From Hyphomonadaceae bacterium (GTDB taxonomy: Bacteria > Pseudomonadota > Alphaproteobacteria > Caulobacterales > Hyphomonadaceae): a stretch of DNA of 37,243 nucleotides. Below, piece after piece: positions 15,119-22,925 of the stretch; the stretch's first letter is position 1, and each line of letters opens with the position of its first letter. A program made the translations under genes and the position numbers. The notes below the pieces were generated by a model. That model searched no databases and was not told the DNA's origin. It saw nothing but the letters and a program-made list of their open reading frames with translations. The DNA lies in contig JAIXRO010000103.1 in NCBI GenBank assembly GCA_027485145.1, forward strand, positions 1-37,243, given 5' to 3'.

Positions 15119-15999
15119 GGCGGGTGCGCCTCCAGCCAGTGGTGCGCAATGTCGATACGCCGAGCGATCCAGGCATCGGTCTTCGACTGGACATGGCCGA
15201 GGAAACGCTCGACCGCGAGGGCGCGGCCCGGGCGCCCTGCAATCCGGCCATGCAAGCCGACAGACATCATGCGCCCGCCTTCGCGGTACAGCATGTCGAA
15301 CGTGTCGCGCAGGTAGCGAAAGAACTCTTCGCCGTCACTGAAGCCGTTGAGCGCCACGATCTTCATGTCGTTGGCATCGAGCGTATACGGAACAACAAGC
15401 TGGCGGCGGCCAAATCTGGAATCATAATAGGGAACATCGTCCGCATAGCTGTCGGCATCATATACGAAGCCGCCTTCCTCCACGACGAGACGAGCCGTGT
15501 TCGGACTGGTGCGCCCCTGGTACCAGCCGAGCGGGCGCGCGCCGGTGAGACGCGTGTGCAGGGCGATCGCCTCCCTGATGTGCGCGCGCTCGGTCTCTTC
15601 AGGGACGTCCTGGTAGTCGATCCAGCGGAGGCCGTGCGAAGCGATCTCCCAACCCGCCGCGAGCATCGCAGCAACCGCTTCGGGGTTTGCTTCAAGCGCC
15701 TTGGCAACACCAAATACAGTCACCGGCGCCCGGCGTTCCGTGAACAGACGGTGAAGGCGCCAGAAGCCGGCGCGGGCGCCATACTCGTAGAGGCTTTCCA
15801 TGGCCATCGCGCGGGCGCCGATCCGGGACTGCGCCCCGACCATTTCGGACAGGAATGCCTCCGATCCTGCGTCACCATTGAGAACGGAGTTTTCTGCCCC
15901 TTCCTCATAGTTGATCACGAATTGTACCGCGATACGCGCGCCGCCTGGCCACCTGGCAGGCGGCGGGAACTGGCCGTATCCCACAAGGTCCCGGCTCAT
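15115..15999 (-). CDS. puuE: Allantoinase PuuE (polysaccharide-deacetylase family)
   Basis: 294 residues, normal for PuuE. The fold is a NodB-like barrel: RIAVQFVINYEEGAENSVLNGD opens it, followed by EYGARAGFWRLHRLF, GWEIASHGLRWIDY and GWYQGRTSPNTARLV. PuuE is the allantoinase recruited from polysaccharide deacetylases; it opens the hydantoin ring of (S)-allantoin to allantoate, in contrast to the metal-dependent AllB type. No AllB is seen in the window. Overlaps pucG upstream and hpxZ downstream by ATGA. Confidence 0.93.
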   Translation of the reverse strand: MSRDLVGYGQFPPPARWPGGARIAVQFVINYEEGAENSVLNGDAGSEAFLSEMVGAQSRIGARAMAMESLYEYGARAGFWRLHRLFTERRAPVTVFGVAKALEANPEAVAAMLAAGWEIASHGLRWIDYQDVPEETERAHIREAIALHTRLTGARPLGWYQGRTSPNTARLVVEEGGFVYDADSYADDVPYYDSRFGRRQLVVPYTLDANDMKIVALNGFSDGEEFFRYLRDTFDMLYREGGRMMSVGLHGRIAGRPGRALAVERFLGHVQSKTDAWIARRIDIAHHWLEAHPP

Positions 16000-17222
16000 G
16001 CGCTGTAAGCCTCGAGCGCGGCATCCACGCCCGCCCCCGCCGGAAGCCTAAATCCTTCGGCCCGCAGCACCGCTTCCAGCGCGCCCAGCGTGATCAGGAC
16101 CTTGTGCTTGGCTGCATTGTAGCCCATCGCGCCGATCCGCCAGATCTTCCCCTGCAGCGGCCCGAAAGCAGTTCCGATCTCGATCTCGAAATCCTCACGC
16201 ATGCGGATCCGGACAGTTTCGCCGTTGACGCCTTCCGGAATGTGGATCCCCGTCACGTTCGTCATCCGGAACCGGTCATCGCCGAAAACCTGAAGGCCCA
16301 TGGCCCTGACACCGGCCACGACAGCGCGGCCTGCTGCGGCGTGGGCCGCGTACCGGGCTTCAAGCCCTTCCTCAAGGACGACACATGCACATTCGCGTGC
16401 GCCGTAGAGCATCGTGGTCGCTTCGGTATGATGGTTGAGGCGCTTGTCGGACCAGTAGTCCATGATCATCGCGAGGTCGAAATAGTTGGAACTGATGCGC
16501 TGGCCTTCGCCTTGCTCGAGATCGCTGCGCCGGATGCCGCGCTCGGTATGGCGCCGGGAAAAGATGTGCTCGGCGGCCCGGTCTGAAACCGTGATCGGTG
16601 ATGATCCCGAAGGACCACCAAGGCATTTTTGAAGCCCGCCGGTGACGATGTCGACGCCCCAACGGTCCGCGGCGATCTCCATGCCGCCGATCGTGGCCGT
16701 CGCATCGACATAAGAATAGGCGCCCGCCGCATGGCATAGCGCGCCCAGACCTTCGAGCGGCTGGGCCATGGTGGTCGATGTATCGCCATGAACCGACGCG
16801 ACGACCTTGGGCTGGAAGCGCGCAATAGCGGCCGCGACCTCCTCCATTGCAATGGTCTGCCCCCAGGGCGCGTTGACCGTTTCGATGACGGCGCCGATGC
16901 GGTCGAGGATTTCCGTGAGCAACAGTCCGAAGCGGCCGAAGTTCAGGACAAGGACGCGGTCGCCCGGCGCCACCAACGAGATGAGGGAGGCTTCAATCCC
17001 GGCCCGCGCCGTTCCGTTGACGAGGAAGGTCCAGCGGTTTGCGGTCCCGAAGATCGGCCTATAGAGCCCCATCACTTCGGTCATGTAGGCAGTGAACTCG
17101 GGATCGAACTGCCCCAGAAGATCCGCCGACATCGCCCGAAGCACACGTGGGTGGGCATTGACCGGGCCGGGCCCCATCAACAGGCGCTGGGGTGGGTCGA
17201 TCTGCCGGAAGGGACTACCCAT
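15996..17222 (-). CDS. pucG: (S)-ureidoglycine--glyoxylate aminotransferase (PucG/HpxJ type)
   Basis: 408-residue class V PLP aminotransferase related to alanine-glyoxylate transaminase. The PLP lysine is Lys199 in GGLQKCLGGPSG, and VNGTARAGIEAS and SYVDATATIGG give the phosphate and ring contacts. The GQFDPEFT block near residue 38 and the RISSNYFDL asparagine match ureidoglycine transaminases rather than plain alanine-glyoxylate enzymes. The enzyme passes the amino group of ureidoglycine to glyoxylate, giving oxalurate (oxalureate) and glycine. This fits the presence of oxalurate genes hpxWXYZ in the same operon. Its ATG overlaps the upstream stop by 8 bases. Confidence 0.88.
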   Translation of the reverse strand: MGSPFRQIDPPQRLLMGPGPVNAHPRVLRAMSADLLGQFDPEFTAYMTEVMGLYRPIFGTANRWTFLVNGTARAGIEASLISLVAPGDRVLVLNFGRFGLLLTEILDRIGAVIETVNAPWGQTIAMEEVAAAIARFQPKVVASVHGDTSTTMAQPLEGLGALCHAAGAYSYVDATATIGGMEIAADRWGVDIVTGGLQKCLGGPSGSSPITVSDRAAEHIFSRRHTERGIRRSDLEQGEGQRISSNYFDLAMIMDYWSDKRLNHHTEATTMLYGARECACVVLEEGLEARYAAHAAAGRAVVAGVRAMGLQVFGDDRFRMTNVTGIHIPEGVNGETVRIRMREDFEIEIGTAFGPLQGKIWRIGAMGYNAAKHKVLITLGALEAVLRAEGFRLPAGAGVDAALEAYSA

Positions 17223-18483
17223 TGTATCGGCTCTCCAGAAGATTCAAGAATTGTCGCATGACAGCGAAAGCGGCTTCGGCATCTTCGGTCGTCACGGCTT
17301 CTGCAGGATTGTGGCTGATGCCTCTTTCGCAGCGAATGAAGAGCATGGCCGTCGGACAGAGGGCAGACATCACCATCGCATCATGGCCCGCGCCCGAGAC
17401 GAGCGTGCGCCGCGGGTAGCCCGATTGTTCCATAGCGGTTTCAAGGAGCGATGTCAGGCGGGCGTCGCAAGGCGACGCCGGCAAGTCCTGCGTCTGATCC
17501 CTCGTCAGCACGAGCCCCCGCCTCGCCGCTACCGCGTCCAGCGCCGCAAAGATCTGCACGGCGGCCGCATCTCGCACGGCTTCGCTGCCAGAGCGGATAT
17601 CGAGGGAGAACCGCACACGGCCCGGCACGACATTCACCGATCCTGGCCACGCCTCGATCTGTCCGACAGTCGCAACGAGGCCGGCGCCGCCTTCCTGCGC
17701 AATCCGCTCGATGGCGACCATCATTTCAGCGGCGCCCGCGAGCGCGTCCTTGCGCAGGTGAATGGCGACCGTACCGGCATGACCTGCTTCGCCGGTGACG
17801 AAGACATTGAAACGCAGTTGGGCGGCGATGCCGGAAACCGCGCCCAGAGCCAAGCCCTCGGCCTCCAGCACCGGCCCTTGCTCGATATGCGCTTCAAGAT
17901 AGCCGATAACATCCGCAGGCTGATATTGCGCCGCGGCTAGGTCTGCCGCAGGCAGGCCGAGTTCCAGGCGGGCACCGAATTCGCCGAGCGCCTCGGCAAC
18001 GGACGTGCCACGGGCATCCATGACCTCTCCGGCGCCCTTCCTCAGCACCCCCGCTATCGCACGCGAGCACAGCATGGATTCCGGAAAGCGCGAGCCCTCC
18101 TCATCCCCGAATGCAATCACTTCGAGGGCGAAGGGCAGACGCCGGCCCTCGCCATGAAGGGACGCAGCGCATTCTATGCCCAGCATGATACCAAGGGGCC
18201 CGTCATAGCGTCCGGCATTACGGACACTGTCGATATGGGACGCGATCAGAAGCGCCGGCGCGCCGGGCATTGCGGCTTCGTAGCGCCCAATGAGGTTTGC
18301 AGCGCTGTCGACACGCACGGTCATGCCCGCCTCGCGCATCCAGTGAGATGTCTGGTTAAGCGCAGCGGCATGCGCCGGCGTCAGATACGCGCGAAACAGG
18401 GCGTCCGGCAGGTCGCTGAACGGCGCCGCGCCCAAAGCAATGCAACGCTCGACCGCGCGGGTTCCGGACGCAGCGCTTACCAT
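17215..18483 (-). CDS. allC: Allantoate amidohydrolase (M20 family)
   Basis: 422 residues. The di-metal ligands of M20 amidohydrolases are visible: His83 (SHIDSV), Asp94 (GRYDGPLG), the Glu128/Glu129 pair (GDEEGSRF), His199 (AHIEQGPVLE) and His391 (GISHNPAE). SGAGHDAMVM is the usual substrate loop. N-carbamoyl-amino-acid hydrolases share all of these, so the allantoate substrate comes from context: it lies between the allantoinase/aminotransferase genes and hpxW. It converts allantoate to ureidoglycine, CO2 and ammonia. The ATG overlaps the hpxW stop by 7 bases. Confidence 0.88.
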   Translation of the reverse strand: MVSAASGTRAVERCIALGAAPFSDLPDALFRAYLTPAHAAALNQTSHWMREAGMTVRVDSAANLIGRYEAAMPGAPALLIASHIDSVRNAGRYDGPLGIMLGIECAASLHGEGRRLPFALEVIAFGDEEGSRFPESMLCSRAIAGVLRKGAGEVMDARGTSVAEALGEFGARLELGLPAADLAAAQYQPADVIGYLEAHIEQGPVLEAEGLALGAVSGIAAQLRFNVFVTGEAGHAGTVAIHLRKDALAGAAEMMVAIERIAQEGGAGLVATVGQIEAWPGSVNVVPGRVRFSLDIRSGSEAVRDAAAVQIFAALDAVAARRGLVLTRDQTQDLPASPCDARLTSLLETAMEQSGYPRRTLVSGAGHDAMVMSALCPTAMLFIRCERGISHNPAEAVTTEDAEAAFAVMRQFLNLLESRYNG

Positions 18484-20063
18484 GCGGCGACGCCCCCGTC
18501 GCTGCGCGGATCGCCTGCGCCTTCCAGCCGGCCGTCGGCGCGCCGGACCAGCGCGCCGGCATGCCCCATGATGGACGTATACGGAGCAAGGAGTTCGAGA
18601 TCATGTCCGGCCGCACGCAGGTCGGCATAGAGTGACGGATCAAACCTGTCTTCCAGTTTCAAGGTCAAGCTCTCCTCCCCCCAGGTCCGGCCCAGCAGCC
18701 ATCTGGGTGCGGCTACCGCGTCACCGAGTGCAATACCATACCGCGCATAGCGTGAGAAAATCGCCGCTTGCGTCTGCGGCTGGCCCTCCCCCCCCATGGT
18801 GCCGTAGGCCATCACTTTTCCATCGGGAAATCTGGCGATGGCCGGGTTGAGGGTGTGAAAGGGCTTGCGTCCGGGCCGGAGCGCATTCCAGCCGTCCACT
18901 TCGAGCCGGAACCCGGCGCCCCGGTTCTGCCAGGTGATGCCGGTTTCCGGCAGGACAATGCCCGAGCCGAACTCGAAATAGGTAGATTGAATGGCGCTGA
19001 CCACGCAGCCCTCGGAATCGACCGCGCCGAACCAGGTTGTGTCTCCGGCCTCGGCGGCCTCGGGCCAGGGACGAGCCGATTGCGGATCGATTTCGGCCGC
19101 CATCTGATCGAGGGCTGCTTCGTCCGACAAGAGCCCTTGCGGCGATCTCGGCATCAGGTCCGGATCGCCGAGCAGGGAGTTGCGCGCGGTGCGGAAGGCA
19201 AGCTTCGTGGCTTCGACGATCGCATGAACATGCGCAAAACTGTCTGCCCCGGCGGCTTCGATCCGGTCAAACAAGGCGAGGATCAGCAGGGACGAAGCAC
19301 CCTGCGTCGGCGGCGGGGTGTTGTAGAGCTGAGCCTCGCGGACTTGCGCCGTGAGCGGAGCACCGAGATGGGCCCGGTGGGCCCGAAGATCCTCGCCTGA
19401 AACCGGGCTGCCCGTCCGGGCGAGATCTGCAGCGATGCGCGCGGCCAGTTTACCTTCGTAAGCATCCCTCAGACCGTGCTGGACCATGTGGCGCAGCGTT
19501 GCAGCGAGTGCGGGCTGGCGTAAACGGTCGCCGGCGGCCAATGGCCGGCCTTCAGGGCGGAAAACCTCCGCATACCCCAGAATGCCGCGCAGTTCGTCAT
19601 CCTTGGACGCGGCCACCTCGGCGCCGCCCGGCGTGACCGCAACGCCGTCTTCCGCATGCCAGATCGCATCGCGCAGAAGACGGGACAAGGGCAGGCTTCC
19701 TTTGCCGGCGGCCAGCGCCAATTCCCAGCCGGACAAGGTGCCGGCCACTGTGTTGGCGGCAAGCGGCCCGCGCCACGGCACCGAAGTGTGCCCGCGTGCA
19801 CGGTAAAAATCGAGACTCGCCGTTTGAGCCGCCGCTCCGCACGCATCGATGCTGTAAACATCGCCGGAAGGCTTGCAGACCAACCAGAAGCTGTCTCCTC
19901 CGATACTTGTCATGTGCGGATAGACAACCGCCAGGACCGCCGCCATCGCGACGGCGGCTTCAAGCGCGTTGCCGCCATCCTCAAGCACGCCGAGGCCGGC
20001 GCTGCTGGCGAGGTGGTGGGGGCTGGTCACCATTCCGCGGGAGGCATTGACTGTCTCGTTCAT
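18477..20063 (-). CDS. hpxW: HpxW, gamma-glutamyltranspeptidase-like oxamate amidohydrolase
   Basis: 528-residue Ntn-hydrolase of the GGT family. The proenzyme cleaves before the nucleophile, here Thr342 in GDTTWFGAVDSEG, giving a large and a small chain. The N-terminal GMVTSPHHLASSAGLGVLEDGGNALEAAVA block and the LYNTPPPTQGASSLL segment are family standard. No signal peptide is seen, unlike periplasmic GGTs, which supports a cytosolic catabolic role. HpxW of Klebsiella hydrolyses oxamate to oxalate and ammonia at the end of the oxalurate pathway. The operon neighbourhood supports that reading. The ATG overlaps the hpxY stop. Confidence 0.87.
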   Translation of the reverse strand: MNETVNASRGMVTSPHHLASSAGLGVLEDGGNALEAAVAMAAVLAVVYPHMTSIGGDSFWLVCKPSGDVYSIDACGAAAQTASLDFYRARGHTSVPWRGPLAANTVAGTLSGWELALAAGKGSLPLSRLLRDAIWHAEDGVAVTPGGAEVAASKDDELRGILGYAEVFRPEGRPLAAGDRLRQPALAATLRHMVQHGLRDAYEGKLAARIAADLARTGSPVSGEDLRAHRAHLGAPLTAQVREAQLYNTPPPTQGASSLLILALFDRIEAAGADSFAHVHAIVEATKLAFRTARNSLLGDPDLMPRSPQGLLSDEAALDQMAAEIDPQSARPWPEAAEAGDTTWFGAVDSEGCVVSAIQSTYFEFGSGIVLPETGITWQNRGAGFRLEVDGWNALRPGRKPFHTLNPAIARFPDGKVMAYGTMGGEGQPQTQAAIFSRYARYGIALGDAVAAPRWLLGRTWGEESLTLKLEDRFDPSLYADLRAAGHDLELLAPYTSIMGHAGALVRRADGRLEGAGDPRSDGGVAAW

Positions 20064-21418
20064 GCCGAGGCCTCCGCCAGCACGGGCCAGCTGAACGCCG
20101 CCGCACCGGCTGACACCAGCGCGTCCGCGGCGCTGAAGAGCAAGGCTTCGCGTCCGCGTGCGGCGATCAGCTGTATGCCAAACGGCAGCCGGCCCGAGCG
20201 GGCAAGCGGCACGGTGAGGACGGGCACGCCTGCAAGGCTGATCGGCTGGGCATAAAGACCCAGATTGGCGCGCGCCGGAACGGCCTCCCCGTTCATCCAG
20301 AGTGTGCCTTCAGCGATGCTGGGCGCCGGTGACGGGGTCGCCGGCGCGAGCAGAAGGTCGTACGTCTCCAGAGCTGCTTCCAGTTCCGCCACGAAAAGCG
20401 CCGCGGCGCGCTCGGCGTCCCCGAGGAGCCCGCCAGGTAACAGCGCGCCCGCAATCAGCCGGTCGCGGGTCGCAGGATCGAATTCCATTGCATGCGTGCT
20501 AAGGCTGGCTTGATGGCGGCGCCCGCCTTCGAAGGCGGTAATCAGAAACCCCGCCGAACGGCCGAGCGCAGCCAGCGGCAGGTCAACAACATCGATGGCC
20601 CCGAGCGCGGCTGCTGCTGCGTCGAGTCCGGCAAGCCCGTCCGGATCGGCGCCGTGCCGGAACCAGCCGCCGAGACGCGCCGCCCTCGCCGCGCCTGGCA
20701 GGCCCACCTCGACCGCGGCGCCGGAAAGCACGGAAAAGGACGTGCGCAAGTCCGCAACGGACCGGGCGAACAGGCCCACGGTGTCCAGCCGGTCAATGAA
20801 CGGGAATGTTCCCTCCAACGGAACAGCGCCGTGTGTGGGGCGAAGGCCGAACACCCCGCACAGGCTCGCCGGTACGCGCACCGATCCATTTGTATCAGAC
20901 CCGAGCGCCAGCGCGACCATGCCTGCGGCAACGGACGCCGCGGAGCCGCCTGACGACCCTCCCGACAAGCGGGCTGTATCGTGCGGATTGAAAGTCGTCC
21001 CGAAGTGCACGTTCTGGGTCACAAACCCGTAGGCAAACTCGTCCATGTTCAGTGTACCGACGAGTATGCCACCGGCCGCCCGAAGGCGTTCGACCGCGGC
21101 CGCATCGGCATCAGCGGGCGGCGAACGCAGGCGAATCGCTGCGCCCGCGGTTGTTACCTGCCCCGCAACATCGAACAGGTCCTTGACGGCAAAAGGCACA
21201 CCGGCCAGCGGCCCCATGTCCATTCCCCTGGCGAGCCCCGCGTCCACCTGCGCCGCCGAGTGCAAGGCTTCATCGGCCAACACCCGTGTGAATGCATTGA
21301 TCCGCCCGTTCAGGCGCGCGATGCGGGCCAATGCGTCCTGCACAGCCTGAGATGCACTCAACTTCCCGGCCCTGATGGCAGCCGCCAGTTCCGTGGCCGA
21401 AAGCGCAAAGGTGGTCAC
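20060..21418 (-). CDS. hpxY: HpxY/AtzE-like amidase-signature hydrolase
   Basis: 452 residues of amidase-signature family. The Lys-cisSer-Ser triad is complete: Lys79 (FAVKDLFDV), the GGSSGGS loop (153-159) and nucleophile Ser179 (GSDTNGS), then the RVPASLCGVFGLRPTHG segment. AtzE members form a complex with a small GatC-like subunit, here the overlapping hpxX. AtzE hydrolyses 1-carboxybiuret; HpxY by analogy may act on oxalurate, a close chemical analogue. That substrate is inference. The start is a GTG in a GTGA overlap with hpxX. Confidence 0.85.
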   Translation of the reverse strand: MTTFALSATELAAAIRAGKLSASQAVQDALARIARLNGRINAFTRVLADEALHSAAQVDAGLARGMDMGPLAGVPFAVKDLFDVAGQVTTAGAAIRLRSPPADADAAAVERLRAAGGILVGTLNMDEFAYGFVTQNVHFGTTFNPHDTARLSGGSSGGSAASVAAGMVALALGSDTNGSVRVPASLCGVFGLRPTHGAVPLEGTFPFIDRLDTVGLFARSVADLRTSFSVLSGAAVEVGLPGAARAARLGGWFRHGADPDGLAGLDAAAAALGAIDVVDLPLAALGRSAGFLITAFEGGRRHQASLSTHAMEFDPATRDRLIAGALLPGGLLGDAERAAALFVAELEAALETYDLLLAPATPSPAPSIAEGTLWMNGEAVPARANLGLYAQPISLAGVPVLTVPLARSGRLPFGIQLIAARGREALLFSAADALVSAGAAAFSWPVLAEASA

Positions 21419-21615
21419 GAGCTCGCGGCTCCGGCGGCGGCGAGCCCCTCGCGGACTGCCCGGTAATGCGCGGCAAGCAGCACGAGGCTCGCTGTGACAC
21501 CCGGGCGCGTGAGCGCGTTTAACGGCAAGCCGGCCGGCGCCGCGCGGGCCAGCGCCTCCGGCACATCGAAACCGCCGGCATCCGTCGCTTCGCTAGACTC
21601 TTCGCCGCTGGTCAT
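21415..21615 (-). CDS. hpxX: HpxX/AtzG-like small subunit (DUF4089)
   Basis: 66 residues, first gene of the operon. A strong GGGAGGT site lies six bases before its ATG. It is a helical protein with a C-terminal LTRPGVTASLVLLAAHYRAVREGL helix typical of DUF4089 proteins, which wrap around amidases as GatC does around GatA. AtzG is needed for AtzE stability; HpxX should do the same for HpxY. The 15-residue acidic N-terminal tail is poorly conserved in character. Short enough to be missed by gene finders. Confidence 0.8.
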   Translation of the reverse strand: MTSGEESSEATDAGGFDVPEALARAAPAGLPLNALTRPGVTASLVLLAAHYRAVREGLAAAGAASS

Positions 21616-21816
21616 CCAGCACCTCCCATTGCGCTATTATTGGCATCGGTGAGTTCAAATCAACTGCCGCATGGCTCGCCGCACCCCGCGCATGCAGATT
21701 CGTCCAATTGGCGCTCAAATGCTCATCGCATGGCCATTAAACGCGCAGCCACGTCGCAACGAAAGGCTGGCATTGTACGCATTTTTCGATCGCAGGGTTT
21801 CAAGGCGCAATGCCTT
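21616..21816 (-). promoter_or_regulatory. Promoter region of the hpx operon
   Basis: The 201 bases between the LysR stop and hpxX must hold the promoter for the ten-gene operon. ATGC and GCAT half-sites recur here: ATGC-N5-GCAT at 21719-21731, and a directly repeated AATGC on the minus strand near 21770-21785. They resemble the dyad in front of the LysR gene (22770-22786). A small AAGGC/GCCTT hairpin directly follows the LysR stop but has no T-run, so readthrough from lysR is possible. Confidence 0.35.
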
Positions 21817-22731
21817 TCAGGAGGCGGCCGGCTCCAGGGCCCGCAACTCCTCCGTCAGCAATTCGATGAATACGCGGATATGCGGAGAGAGCACGCGTCC
21901 CTTCGGTACAAGCAGCGATATCGTCGTGGGCCGGATCACCCCCTTGGCGAGGGGCGCCCACACCAGGTTGCCGTCCCGGACATCGCGGTCAAGCCCGATG
22001 GGAGACATGAAAGCAATCCCGAGACCCGACTGGACGAGGTTGCGCAACATGCCGATGCGTTCGACACGCGCAGCAATCTGGAAAGGCAACGATTTGTCTT
22101 CGAAAAGTTCGCGCAGAATGCTGTGATTGAGCCAGTTGGCGGTGGGAGTGATGATCGGATAGCCCAAGCAGTCACTCAGGGAAATCTCGTCGCGTTTGGC
22201 GAGCGGGTGCCCCAATGGCATGATCACGCCGATAGGTGAAGACACCGAGGCTACCGTTTCGGTGCGCAGTCCGCCCGTCACGTCGAACGCGCACACAATA
22301 TCGGCCTCCCGTGAGAGCAAGGCCGATTTGATGAAATAGTTGTCGCCGGAAATCAGCGTGAAGTCGATCAGCGGGAACCGCGCCTGCAGGTTGGCCATCG
22401 CCCGGGGCAGGATTTCAGTGGTGATGCTTTCGGCGGCGGCGATGTGGATCGTGCCCCTGACGCCCCCTTTCAGACGCCCGATTTCCTGTCGCAGTTGAGA
22501 GACGTCCCGATTCCACTGGCGTACATAATTCAGCAGCGCCTCACCGGCTGCGGTGGGACGGATCCCGCGCGGCAGCCGCTCAAAAAGTTCGATACCGAGT
22601 TCTTCCTCCAACTGGAGCAACTGGCGGTTCACGGCAGACGACGCGATGTGCAGATTGTCGGCCGCCTTGCGGATCGATCCGTCGCGCGCGGCCTGGTCAA
22701 AATAAACCAGCCCTGTCTTGAGAATGGTCAT
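21817..22731 (-). CDS. LysR-family transcriptional regulator
   Basis: 304 residues. The N-terminal winged helix-turn-helix spans about 5-65 (FDQAARDGSIRKAADNLHIASSAVNRQLLQLEEELGIELFER), followed by the linker helix and a periplasmic-binding-fold effector domain (about 92-295). The start at 22729-22731 is set by the normal LysR N-terminus; a longer frame to 22788 adds nothing. It lies directly upstream of the hpx operon on the same strand and is divergent from the SBF transporter, so it is the likely purine or oxalurate-pathway regulator. The effector is unknown. A T-N11-A dyad is in the divergent region. Confidence 0.9.
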   Translation of the reverse strand: MTILKTGLVYFDQAARDGSIRKAADNLHIASSAVNRQLLQLEEELGIELFERLPRGIRPTAAGEALLNYVRQWNRDVSQLRQEIGRLKGGVRGTIHIAAAESITTEILPRAMANLQARFPLIDFTLISGDNYFIKSALLSREADIVCAFDVTGGLRTETVASVSSPIGVIMPLGHPLAKRDEISLSDCLGYPIITPTANWLNHSILRELFEDKSLPFQIAARVERIGMLRNLVQSGLGIAFMSPIGLDRDVRDGNLVWAPLAKGVIRPTTISLLVPKGRVLSPHIRVFIELLTEELRALEPAAS

Positions 22732-22769
22732 GCCCTCATTCCTCTCCACCCGGATCAAGTTTACGCTGC

Positions 22770-22786
22770 GATGCCAAAATTGCATC
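22770..22786. promoter_or_regulatory. Candidate LysR-type operator
   Basis: GATGC, 7-nt spacer, GCATC. The core from 22772 to 22784 is T-N11-A with dyad symmetry, the classical LysR-family binding box. It lies 39 bases upstream of the lysR start, between lysR and the divergent transporter gene, where autoregulatory boxes are normally found. Confidence 0.5.
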
Positions 22787-22925
22787 ACCCGCGCGCAATT
22801 TCCATACGAGTTCTGAAGAAAAGCCGCTGGTCTGCGCAGGAGTTGCCCGACAGCGCTGGAATCCGGAGCGAGGCCGTCCTAGGGCATGTGCCAGCCCTTC
22901 GGCTTTGACAGGTTGCCTTGCCCTG

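Noticed and set aside
18477-20063. Periplasmic glutathione gamma-glutamyltranspeptidase reading
   Set aside because: No signal peptide, and operon context with hpxXYZ supports HpxW; glutathione activity was not excluded experimentally.
21802-21816. Possible lysR terminator hairpin (AAGGC/GCCTT)
   Set aside because: Only 5 bp and no T-run on the minus strand, so not called a terminator.
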